This document shows, one piece after another, positions 1 to 6,074 of a DNA stretch of 15,850 nucleotides (the stretch's first letter is position 1; every line of letters starts with the position of its first letter). This DNA is from Actinomycetota bacterium (GTDB taxonomy: Bacteria; Actinomycetota; Actinomycetes; Actinomycetales; Cellulomonadaceae): positions 1 to 15,850 of the forward strand of contig JAHIJU010000325.1 in the NCBI GenBank assembly GCA_018898235.1, written 5' to 3'. The notes below the pieces were generated by a model. It was not told the origin of the DNA. It saw nothing but the letters and a program-made list of their open reading frames with translations, and did not search any database. Made by a program: the position numbers and the translations under genes.

Positions 1-707
1 CCGCGCAGCACCTCGCTCGGCAACGGGAAGCGGTCGGCCGCGAGCACCCAGTCGAGCACCTCGAGGCAGCCGCCCCAGGTCGGCCCTACGACCCGTCGCC
101 GGGGCCCGGCCCACGTCCAGGGCTCGGTCGGCTCGCGCTCGCCGTTCTCCACCAGCGCCTGCGGATCGTTCCAGTCGACGCCGAAATCCTCCGACTCCCC
201 TGGATCGGTGAGCTCCAGCTGCTCACCGGTGAGCAGCGCGGCCCGCAGCGACCGGGCGTGCACCTCGTCCACCGCGGGACCGGCTCCGAGGTGCACCTGC
301 GTCGACCCGCCGTAGAAGGACGCCACCCCGTTGACCCACAACCAGGTCGTGAGGTTCGTGTTGTCGCTGTACCCGAGGAACGGCTTGGGGTCGGCCCGCG
401 GCAGCCGCGGGTCCAGGTGCGGGATCACGGTGATCTGGTCGTCCCCGCCGATCGTGGCGACGATCGCCCGGATCGACGGATCCGCGAACGCGGCATTGAG
501 GTCGGCCGCCCGGTCGACTGCGCTCGCCCCCAGCCGACGCGTGGTGGCCAGCTCGACGGGAACCAGGCCGGTCACCTCGGCAAGCCGGCGCATCGCCTGC
601 TCGTGCACGGCCGGGAACATCCCCGGCGCCGCGAACGAGGGAGAGAGCACCGCGACCCGGTCACCAGGTCGGGCCTTGGCAGGGTGGACCAGCTCGTGGA
701 CGGGCAT
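1..707 (-). CDS. S66 family peptidase (LD-carboxypeptidase / MccF-like), C-terminus cut by window edge
   Basis: The visible 235 residues are the N-terminal domain and the beginning of the C-terminal domain of an S66 serine peptidase. Family members cleave L,D-bonds in cytoplasmic muropeptides (LdcA) or amide bonds in peptidyl-nucleotide antibiotics such as microcin C7 (MccF). The nucleophile motif GYSDNT is at residues 112-117, with Ser114 as the likely catalytic serine. The N-terminal ARPGDRVAVLSPS (12-24), ATIGGDD (84-90) and the later GPTWGGCLEVLDW block fit the family. The catalytic Glu and His would lie in the missing part, about 100 residues to judge from usual family length. I chose the ATG at 707 because it opens directly onto the conserved N-terminus. 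No Shine-Dalgarno sequence precedes it; a GATAGT sits only 4 nt upstream. A 192-bp gap with a hairpin separates it from deoC, so it is probably an independent gene. The MccF-like subtype is my preference from the WGGCLEVL style; LdcA cannot be excluded. Confidence 0.85.
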   Translation of the reverse strand, partial: MPVHELVHPAKARPGDRVAVLSPSFAAPGMFPAVHEQAMRRLAEVTGLVPVELATTRRLGASAVDRAADLNAAFADPSIRAIVATIGGDDQITVIPHLDPRLPRADPKPFLGYSDNTNLTTWLWVNGVASFYGGSTQVHLGAGPAVDEVHARSLRAALLTGEQLELTDPGESEDFGVDWNDPQALVENGEREPTEPWTWAGPRRRVVGPTWGGCLEVLDWVLAADRFPLPSEVLR

Positions 708-783
708 ACGAACTATCCAACCACCGCGGCCCACCGTCAGCCCCGCCGCCAACCGGAGGTTGCGGAGCTTCAGCCCCCACACA

Positions 784-820
784 CCACCCGCAACCGCCGG
801 TTCGGCGGGACGACGGGTGG
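784..820 (-). terminator. Terminator-like two-part hairpin after deoC
   Basis: Positions 784-790 (ccacccg) pair perfectly with 814-820 (cgggtgg). Inside this, 794-799 (ccgccg) pairs with 803-808 (cggcgg) around a 3-nt loop. Internal loops of 3 and 5 nt separate the two stems. It lies about 80 nt past the deoC stop on the transcribed strand and upstream of the S66 gene. No T-tract follows, so termination is inferred from position and fold only. Confidence 0.4.
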
Positions 821-899
821 GCCGGTCCGGCAGGCCGACCGGGCTCGACGTCCCCGCTGGTCCGACGGGCCGACCGAGGCCCCGGCCACCCCGGGCCGC

Positions 900-1643
900 T
901 CAGTCCCCCGTGTCCGCCGCGAGGTCGGCGATGATGGCCGCGGTGCTCGACAGGCCGAGCCGCGTGGCACCCGCGTCGATCATCGACATGGCGTCCGAGC
1001 CCGTCCGGATGCCGCCCGACGCCTTCACCCCGAGCCGACCGCCGACCGTGCCCGACATGATGCCGACCGCGCGCATCGTCGCCCCGCCGGCCGGGTGGAA
1101 CCCGGTCGAGGTCTTCACGAAGTCGGCGCCGGCGTCGGCCGCCGCGCGGCACGACTCGATGAGCTCGTGGTCCGACAGCGCGGCCGACTCGACGATGACC
1201 TTGAGCACCGTCGGGCTCGGCGCGGCTGCACGCACCGCCGCGATGTCGTCACGCACGTCGTCGAACCGGCGTTCCTTCGCCGCGCAGAGGTTGATCACCA
1301 TGTCGATCTCGTCCGCACCGTCGGCCACGGCCTGAGCGGCCTCGGCCGCCTTGATGGCCGACTTGTGCGCCCCCGACGGGAAGCCGACCACTGCCGTGAC
1401 CTTGACCGCGGGCGACCCGTCGGCTCCGACGGGGATGTCGAGCGGGAGCTGCGACGGCGACACGCACACCGACCAGGCGCCCAGCCGCACGGCCTCGGCG
1501 ACCGTCGCGGCGACGTCCGCCCGGCTGGCCTCGGGCTTGAGCAGGGTGTGGTCGACGAACTGGGCGAACGCGGCCGCCGACAGCGGTGCGCGGCCGGCGG
1601 CAGGCGCTGCCGTGACGTCCGACGAGGGCGTGGGGTTGCTCAT
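900..1643 (-). CDS. deoC: Deoxyribose-phosphate aldolase
   Basis: This class I aldolase splits 2-deoxy-D-ribose 5-phosphate into glyceraldehyde 3-phosphate and acetaldehyde in the cytoplasm, the last step of deoxynucleoside catabolism. The 247-residue protein has DHTLLKP at 31-37, DEIDMVIN at 111-118 (Asp114 corresponds to the catalytic Asp of E. coli DeoC), LKVIVES at 147-153 with Lys148 as the Schiff-base lysine, and VKTSTGF at 176-182 with Lys177 as the second essential lysine. ASGGIR at 208-213 is the phosphate-binding segment. A roughly 25-residue Ala/Pro-rich N-terminal lead precedes the TIM barrel. The ATG overlaps the add stop codon (ATGA, 1643-1640), and GGAGGA lies about 12 nt upstream inside add, so translation is probably coupled to add. 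Its presence beside deoA and cdd marks the locus as a deoxynucleoside degradation operon. Confidence 0.96.
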   Translation of the reverse strand: MSNPTPSSDVTAAPAAGRAPLSAAAFAQFVDHTLLKPEASRADVAATVAEAVRLGAWSVCVSPSQLPLDIPVGADGSPAVKVTAVVGFPSGAHKSAIKAAEAAQAVADGADEIDMVINLCAAKERRFDDVRDDIAAVRAAAPSPTVLKVIVESAALSDHELIESCRAAADAGADFVKTSTGFHPAGGATMRAVGIMSGTVGGRLGVKASGGIRTGSDAMSMIDAGATRLGLSSTAAIIADLAADTGD

Positions 1644-2767
1644 GCTCGATGCCTTCCTCCGGTGGGCCCCGCGAACGCGGGGACGATGACGTCCACGACG
1701 AGCGCCTCACGCACGTCGTGGTGGGCGAACGCGGCACGGGCCGCGGTCACGGTGACGTCCTGGACGTCCTGCCAGGTCCAGCCGGCCTCGTCGACCAGCA
1801 GGGCCAGCTCACGGGATGCCGAGGTGCCCGAGTGCAGCCGGTTGTCGGTGTTCACCGTCACGGCGAACCCCAGCCGGTGCAGCGCGGTCACCGGGTGCTC
1901 GGCGATCGACGCCGCGCCCCCGGTCTGCAGGTTGGAGCTGGGGCACAGCTCGAGCGCGATGCGGCGGTCGCGCAGCCAGTGGGCGAGCGGGCTCGTCGGT
2001 CCGTCCGGGCCCACCTGCGAGGCGATCGCGACACCGTGCCCGATCCGGCACGCGCCGGCGACGTGCAGCGCCGCCGCGATCGAGCTCGGCCCATCGGCCT
2101 CACCGGCGTGCACCGTGCACGGCAGATCGGCCTCCCGCAGCAGGGCGAAGGCCTGCGCGGCACGGGACGGCGGGAACCCGGCCTCCGGCCCGGCGTAGTC
2201 GAATCCGACGACGCCCCGGTCCCGGTAGGCCAACGCGACCCGGGCGATCTCGGTCGCCCGGTCGGCCTGCCGCATGGCGCACAACAGCTGGCCGACGACG
2301 ATCCGCCCACCACTGTCCTGCACACCCTCGTCGATCCCGGCCTGGACCGCCTCGACCACCTGCTCCAGGCTCAACCCGCCGGCCTGGTGCTGCTCAGGGG
2401 CGTACCGGAGCTCGGCGAGCACCACACCGTCGGATGCCAGGTCGAGCACGGCTTCACGGGCGACCCGGGCCAGGTTGGCCCGGCTCTGCATGACCGCGAC
2501 GGTGTGGACGAACGTCTCCAGGTACCGCTCGAGCGACCCCGACGTGCACGAGTCGACGAACCAGGCCCCGAGCTCGTCAGGGACGGTGGTGGGCAGCGGG
2601 TGCCCGATCTGCTCGGCCAGCTCGATGATCGTGGCCGGGCGCAGACCGCCGTCGAGGTGGTCGTGGAGCAGCACCTTCGGCAGCGCGCGCACCGCCTCGA
2701 TCGTCGACCTGGTGCCGACCTCGTCGTCGGCCCCGGTCTTGCCGGGCTCGGACTCCTCCGGGCTCAC
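1640..2767 (-). CDS. add: Adenosine deaminase
   Basis: Hydrolyses adenosine and 2'-deoxyadenosine to inosine and deoxyinosine plus ammonia, feeding purine salvage. The 375-residue length is usual for bacterial enzymes. Zinc ligands are visible as HDH at 35-37 (His35, His37), TVHAGE at 218-223 (His220; Glu223 is the catalytic acid) and NTDNR at 306-310 (Asp308). RIGHG at 241-245 supplies the catalytic His244, and ELCPSSN at 273-279 is a family motif. The usual second Asp of the NTDD motif is Asn309; I recall NTDNR as common in actinobacterial members, so I do not read it as a defect. The start is GTG at 2767, which overlaps the stop of the upstream small gene (GTGA, 2767-2764). The GAG-GAC codons at the end of that gene serve as the Shine-Dalgarno sequence. 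The stop overlaps the deoC ATG by 4 bp. Confidence 0.96.
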   Translation of the reverse strand: MSPEESEPGKTGADDEVGTRSTIEAVRALPKVLLHDHLDGGLRPATIIELAEQIGHPLPTTVPDELGAWFVDSCTSGSLERYLETFVHTVAVMQSRANLARVAREAVLDLASDGVVLAELRYAPEQHQAGGLSLEQVVEAVQAGIDEGVQDSGGRIVVGQLLCAMRQADRATEIARVALAYRDRGVVGFDYAGPEAGFPPSRAAQAFALLREADLPCTVHAGEADGPSSIAAALHVAGACRIGHGVAIASQVGPDGPTSPLAHWLRDRRIALELCPSSNLQTGGAASIAEHPVTALHRLGFAVTVNTDNRLHSGTSASRELALLVDEAGWTWQDVQDVTVTAARAAFAHHDVREALVVDVIVPAFAGPTGGRHRA

Positions 2768-2988
2768 GCGTCCTCGTCCTCGTCGTCGTTCAGGGGGGTC
2801 TCGGTGTCCTGGTCGAGCACGTCCGCCTCATCGGCGTCCGCGCCCAGATCTGCCCGCGCCGGGCCCGGGCGGTAGTCCTCGGGGTCCGTGGGCACCGCCG
2901 CGGGGTGGGTGAGGCTCACGGGCTCGTCGGGCTCGACCGGACGCAGCCCCGCGTCACGCCAGGTCGGTTCGCCGGGAACAGTGCTCAT
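2764..2988 (-). CDS. Small acidic protein of unknown function, coupled to add
   Basis: I do not recognise this 74-residue protein. I count 22 Asp/Glu against 4 Arg and no Lys, plus 11 Pro, so it is strongly acidic and probably largely disordered. It has no membrane segment, signal peptide or Cys. The N-terminus (GEPTWRDAGLRPVEPDEPVS, residues 6-25) looks structured enough to be a conserved motif. The tail ends in a run of Asp and Glu (68-73). The ATG at 2988 is chosen because GGGGAGG stands 6 nt before it; an in-frame ATG at 3054 would add 22 Arg/Pro-rich residues and has no such site. The stop overlaps the add GTG by 4 bp, which is the best argument that it is a real gene and functionally linked to add. 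A partner or regulator of adenosine deaminase is one guess; sequence alone does not show a role. Confidence 0.72.
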   Translation of the reverse strand: MSTVPGEPTWRDAGLRPVEPDEPVSLTHPAAVPTDPEDYRPGPARADLGADADEADVLDQDTETPLNDDEDEDA

Positions 2989-3031
2989 CGGTGTGCCTCC
3001 CCTTCGCGGTGCGTGCACAGGGCGCGGCCAC

Positions 3032-3065
3032 GCGGTGCCAGCCACGTGCCCCATCCTGGCACCGC
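3032..3065 (-). terminator. Hairpin between deoA and the small acidic gene
   Basis: Arms 3032-3040 (gcggtgcca) and 3057-3065 (tggcaccgc) are perfect 9-bp complements around a 16-nt loop. The structure starts 42 nt past the deoA stop in the 119-bp gap before the 74-residue gene. No T-tract follows and I find no convincing promoter on the minus strand in the gap. It may be a partial terminator, an RNA processing or stability element, or an operator. Confidence 0.4.
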
Positions 3066-3107
3066 TTGCCGCGGTCGGCCCATGGCCCCGCGTCCGGACG
3101 AGACGGA

Positions 3108-4397
3108 TCAGACCGCGATCCGGTCGATGACCAGCGGCCCGGGAGTCGTCGATCCGGCCTCGTCCACCACGACGCCCCCGACGAGCGCCTCACGTGCCCG
3201 GGCGAAACGCTCGGGTGTGTCGGTGTGCAGCGTGAGGATCGGTTGCCCCGCACGCACCCGGTCGCCGGGACGCGCGTGCAGCTGAACGCCGGCGCCCGCC
3301 TGGACCGGATCCTCCTTACGGGCACGGCCCGCGCCGAGGCGCCAGGCCGCGACCCCGACCGCGTAGGCGTCGAGCGTGGTCAGGACACCGTCCTGCTCAG
3401 CCACGACGACCTCGGTCTCCCGCGCCACCGGCAGCTCGGCATCCACGTCACCAGCCTGCGCCGCGATCATCGCCCGCCAGGCGTCCATCGCGGAGCCGTC
3501 GGCCAGGGCCCGCGCCGGGTCCGCGTCGGGCCGTCCCGCCGCGTCGAGCATCTCGCGGGCCAACGCCACGGTCAGCTCGACCACATCGGCAGGTCCGCCG
3601 CCAGCGAGCACCTCGACGGACTCCCGCACCTCCAGCGCGTTGCCCGCCGTCAGGCCGAGCGGCACCGACATGTCGGTCAGCAGCGCCACGGTCCGCACCC
3701 CGGCGTCGGTCCCGAGCTCGACCATGGTGCGGGCCAGCTCCCGCGCGCGGTCCAGGTCCTTCATGAACGCACCCGAGCCGACCTTGACGTCCAGCACGAG
3801 CGACCCGGTGCCCTCGGCGATCTTCTTACTCATGATCGAGGTCGCGATCAGCGGGATCGCCTCGACGGTGCCCGTGACGTCGCGCAGCGCGTAGAGCTTG
3901 CGGTCCGCCGGCGCCAGCCCCGAGCCCGCCTGGCAGATGACAGCACCGACCTGTTCGAGCTGGGTCATCATCTCGTCGTTGGTCAGCGCGGCCCGCCAGC
4001 CCGGGATCGACTCGAGCTTGTCCAGCGTCCCGCCGGTGTGCCCCAGACCTCGCCCGGACAGCTGCGGCACCGCGACGCCGAAGGAGGCCACCAGCGGCGC
4101 CAGGGGCAACGTGATCTTGTCGCCGACACCGCCCGTGGAGTGCTTGTCCGCGGTCGGCCGCGACAGGCCGGAGAAGTCGAGGCGCTCACCGGAGGCGATC
4201 ATCGCCGCTGTCCAGCGGGCGATCTCACCGCGGTCCATCCCGTTGAGCAGGATCGCCATCGCCAGGGCCGACATCTGCTCCTCGGCGACCACACCCCGCG
4301 TGTAGGCGTCGACCACCCAGTCGATCTGGGGCGCGGTCAGCCGGTGGCCGTCCCGTTTGGCGACGATGACGTCGACGGCGTCGAACGGCTCGTTCAT
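3108..4397 (-). CDS. deoA: Thymidine / pyrimidine-nucleoside phosphorylase
   Basis: Catalyses phosphate-dependent cleavage of thymidine or deoxyuridine (and uridine if it is the broader PyNP type) to the base and (deoxy)ribose 1-phosphate. The 429-residue protein has the glycosyltransferase family 3 helical N-domain (MSALAMAILLNGMD, 42-55), phosphate-site DKHSTGGVGDK at 84-94, the family signature S114 to E129 (SGRGLGHTGGTLDKLE), and the base-site block ALRDVTGTVEAIPLIATSIMS at 170-190, followed by KK at 191-192. A PYNP C-terminal domain follows from about 345. The ATG at 4397 is chosen because it overlaps the cdd stop (ATGA, 4397-4394) and opens with the conserved MNEPFDAVDVI; the frame stays open 44 residues further upstream, but that stretch is Arg-rich noise inside cdd. 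No good Shine-Dalgarno site is present, consistent with translational coupling. The product, deoxyribose 1-phosphate, needs a phosphopentomutase before DeoC; none is in the window. Confidence 0.96.
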   Translation of the reverse strand: MNEPFDAVDVIVAKRDGHRLTAPQIDWVVDAYTRGVVAEEQMSALAMAILLNGMDRGEIARWTAAMIASGERLDFSGLSRPTADKHSTGGVGDKITLPLAPLVASFGVAVPQLSGRGLGHTGGTLDKLESIPGWRAALTNDEMMTQLEQVGAVICQAGSGLAPADRKLYALRDVTGTVEAIPLIATSIMSKKIAEGTGSLVLDVKVGSGAFMKDLDRARELARTMVELGTDAGVRTVALLTDMSVPLGLTAGNALEVRESVEVLAGGGPADVVELTVALAREMLDAAGRPDADPARALADGSAMDAWRAMIAAQAGDVDAELPVARETEVVVAEQDGVLTTLDAYAVGVAAWRLGAGRARKEDPVQAGAGVQLHARPGDRVRAGQPILTLHTDTPERFARAREALVGGVVVDEAGSTTPGPLVIDRIAV

Positions 4398-4795
4398 GCG
4401 CGGGTCACCAGGTCCTCGGGTCCGAACGCGTCGGGCAGCACCTGCGACATCGGCAGGACGCCCGAGACGGTCTCGACGAGCAGGGCGGGCCCGCCGTGCT
4501 CGAACAACAGCTGACGGCAGCGCCCGCACGGCATGACGACCTGGCCGTCACCGGCGACGCAGGTGAACGCGACCAGCCGCCCCCCACCCGAGACGTGCAG
4601 CCCCGAGACCAGCGCACACTCGGCGCACAGCGTCAGCCCGTACGAGGCGTTCTCGACGTTGCAGCCGGTCACCACCCGCCCGTCGTCGACGAGCGCGGCC
4701 GCACCGACCGGGAACTTCGAGTACGGCGCGTACGCCCTGCCCATGACGTCGCGCGCAGCGGCCCGCAGGCCCGCCCAGTCGATGTCACTTGACAT
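4394..4795 (-). CDS. cdd: Cytidine deaminase (tetrameric type)
   Basis: Converts cytidine and deoxycytidine to uridine and deoxyuridine, supplying the substrate of the phosphorylase encoded next. The 133-residue length is that of the small homotetrameric zinc enzymes. NVENASYG at 46-53 binds the nucleoside, CAE at 57-59 gives zinc ligand Cys57 and catalytic Glu59, and PCGRCRQ at 89-95 gives Cys90 and Cys93. The ATG at 4795 lies inside the end of the second permease gene (11-bp overlap, stop at 4785). A GGAGG is placed about 9 nt before it. The gene's stop overlaps the deoA start. This tight packing behind a nucleoside permease supports a shared transcript for uptake and breakdown. Confidence 0.97.
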   Translation of the reverse strand: MSSDIDWAGLRAAARDVMGRAYAPYSKFPVGAAALVDDGRVVTGCNVENASYGLTLCAECALVSGLHVSGGGRLVAFTCVAGDGQVVMPCGRCRQLLFEHGGPALLVETVSGVLPMSQVLPDAFGPEDLVTRA

Positions 4796-6074
4796 ACGGG
4801 ATCCCCTCCGAGGCCGGTGCTCGCACCTTCCCGACGACGCCGGCGACCGCGAAGATCGTCACGACGTACGGGGTCATGAGCATGATCTGGCTGGGCACCG
4901 CGGTGCCGATCACGTTGAGCTGCTGCTGCAGGCTGTTGGCGAAGCCGAACAGCAGGGCCGCCGCGAGCGCGCCCTTCGGCCGCCACCGGCCGAGGATCAT
5001 GGCCGCCAGCGCGATGTACCCGCCGCCGTTGGTCATCTCCTTGCCGAAGGCCAGCGAGTTGCCCACCGTGTAGAAGGCCCCGCCGAGCCCGGCGACGGCG
5101 CCGCCGAGCAGCACCGCGCGCACGCGGGTCCGGTTGACCTTGATGCCGACGGTGTCGGCGGCCTTGGGGTGCTCGCCCACCGAGCGCAGCCGCAGGCCCC
5201 ACCGGCTGCGGAACACCATCACCTGCAGGACGGCCACGACGACGTACATCAGGTAGACCAGCGCGGTCTGGCGGAACAGCACCGGGCCGATCACGGGGAT
5301 CTCCGACAGCACCGGGATCGGGATGACGGGCAGGCCGGGTGGGGCGTTCCAGGTGTCCGAGTTCAGCTTGAGCACCGTGGAGAACAGGTAGCTCGTCAGC
5401 CCGACCACGAGCACGTTGAGCACGACGCCCACGATGATCTGATCGACGCGGTACTTCACCGCGAACAGCACGAGCAGCGAGGCGACCAGCACACCGGCCA
5501 CGGGCGCCGCGACGAGCCCGAAGTAGGCGTTCTTGGTCAGCGTCGCGACCACCGCCGCCAGGAACGCCCCGAACAGCAGCTGACCCTCGATCGCGATGTT
5601 GATGACACCCGATCGTTCGCACAGCAGGCCCGAGAGCGCACCGAACACGAGCGGCAGGGCCAGGAAGAGCGATCCGGCGAGCAGGCCGGTGAGCGGGAGC
5701 ACGCTGTCCTTGCCGGCCACCGCCCAGATGAGGAACGCCAGCACCATGGCCACGCCGTAGCCCGGCGCGATCCACGGCGAGGGCCGACGGCGCGTCGTCG
5801 TGGCCCGGTAGTGCAGGTAGGCCAGCGCAAGCGCAACCAGGCACAGCAGGGCGGCGCTCAGCTTGGACGGCACGTGGAACACCGGCACCTGGATCACGTC
5901 GGTGCGGGTCGAGATCGCGAACCCGCTGGTGCGCCCGTTCGGTCCGAGCAGACCGAACAGGACCAGTCCGAGGACCGCGACGACCGCGTAGGCGATCGGT
6001 GCCTTGAGGCTGATCGGGGGCAGGACGGGCGCCGTCGGCGCAGGCGCCTGGGCCGGTGCAGTCACGGTGCTCAT
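4785..6074 (-). CDS. Nucleoside ABC transporter permease (YufQ/NupC-like)
   Basis: Second membrane subunit of a BMP-type nucleoside importer in the BPD_transp_2 family. The 429-residue protein has a short Pro/Ala-rich cytoplasmic lead (1-24) and many hydrophobic segments, with clear ones near 28-44, 73-88, 105-120, 125-150, 165-180, 185-205, 212-232, 268-287, 320-338 and 398-416. ERSGVINIAIEG at 153-164 is the family hallmark, and GEHPKAADTVGI at 300-311 is the likely loop contacting the ATPase. It is longer at the N-terminus than the Bacillus homologue as I remember it, with about three extra hydrophobic segments before the hallmark. The ATG at 6074 overlaps the stop of the first permease (ATGA) and has AAGGAGG 7 nt upstream. 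An open frame extends further upstream but runs antisense-like through the first permease and is not used. Confidence 0.92.
   Translation of the reverse strand: MSTVTAPAQAPAPTAPVLPPISLKAPIAYAVVAVLGLVLFGLLGPNGRTSGFAISTRTDVIQVPVFHVPSKLSAALLCLVALALAYLHYRATTTRRRPSPWIAPGYGVAMVLAFLIWAVAGKDSVLPLTGLLAGSLFLALPLVFGALSGLLCERSGVINIAIEGQLLFGAFLAAVVATLTKNAYFGLVAAPVAGVLVASLLVLFAVKYRVDQIIVGVVLNVLVVGLTSYLFSTVLKLNSDTWNAPPGLPVIPIPVLSEIPVIGPVLFRQTALVYLMYVVVAVLQVMVFRSRWGLRLRSVGEHPKAADTVGIKVNRTRVRAVLLGGAVAGLGGAFYTVGNSLAFGKEMTNGGGYIALAAMILGRWRPKGALAAALLFGFANSLQQQLNVIGTAVPSQIMLMTPYVVTIFAVAGVVGKVRAPASEGIPYVK

Noticed and set aside
400..420. Asn in place of the second Asp of NTDD in adenosine deaminase
   Set aside because: The residue concerned lies at about 1841-1843 in add, not here; as I recall, NTDNR is normal for actinobacterial Add, so it is not a sign of inactivation.
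258..2198. Long plus-strand open frame (646 codons) across the S66, deoC and add genes
   Set aside because: It is antisense to well-supported genes, its product is Arg/Gly/Asp-rich without domains, and long antisense frames are expected at this GC content.
4398..4529. N-terminal extension of deoA to an ATG at 4529
   Set aside because: It would lie wholly inside cdd and encode Arg/Ala-rich noise before the conserved MNEPFDAVDVI; the ATGA overlap at 4397 is a better start.
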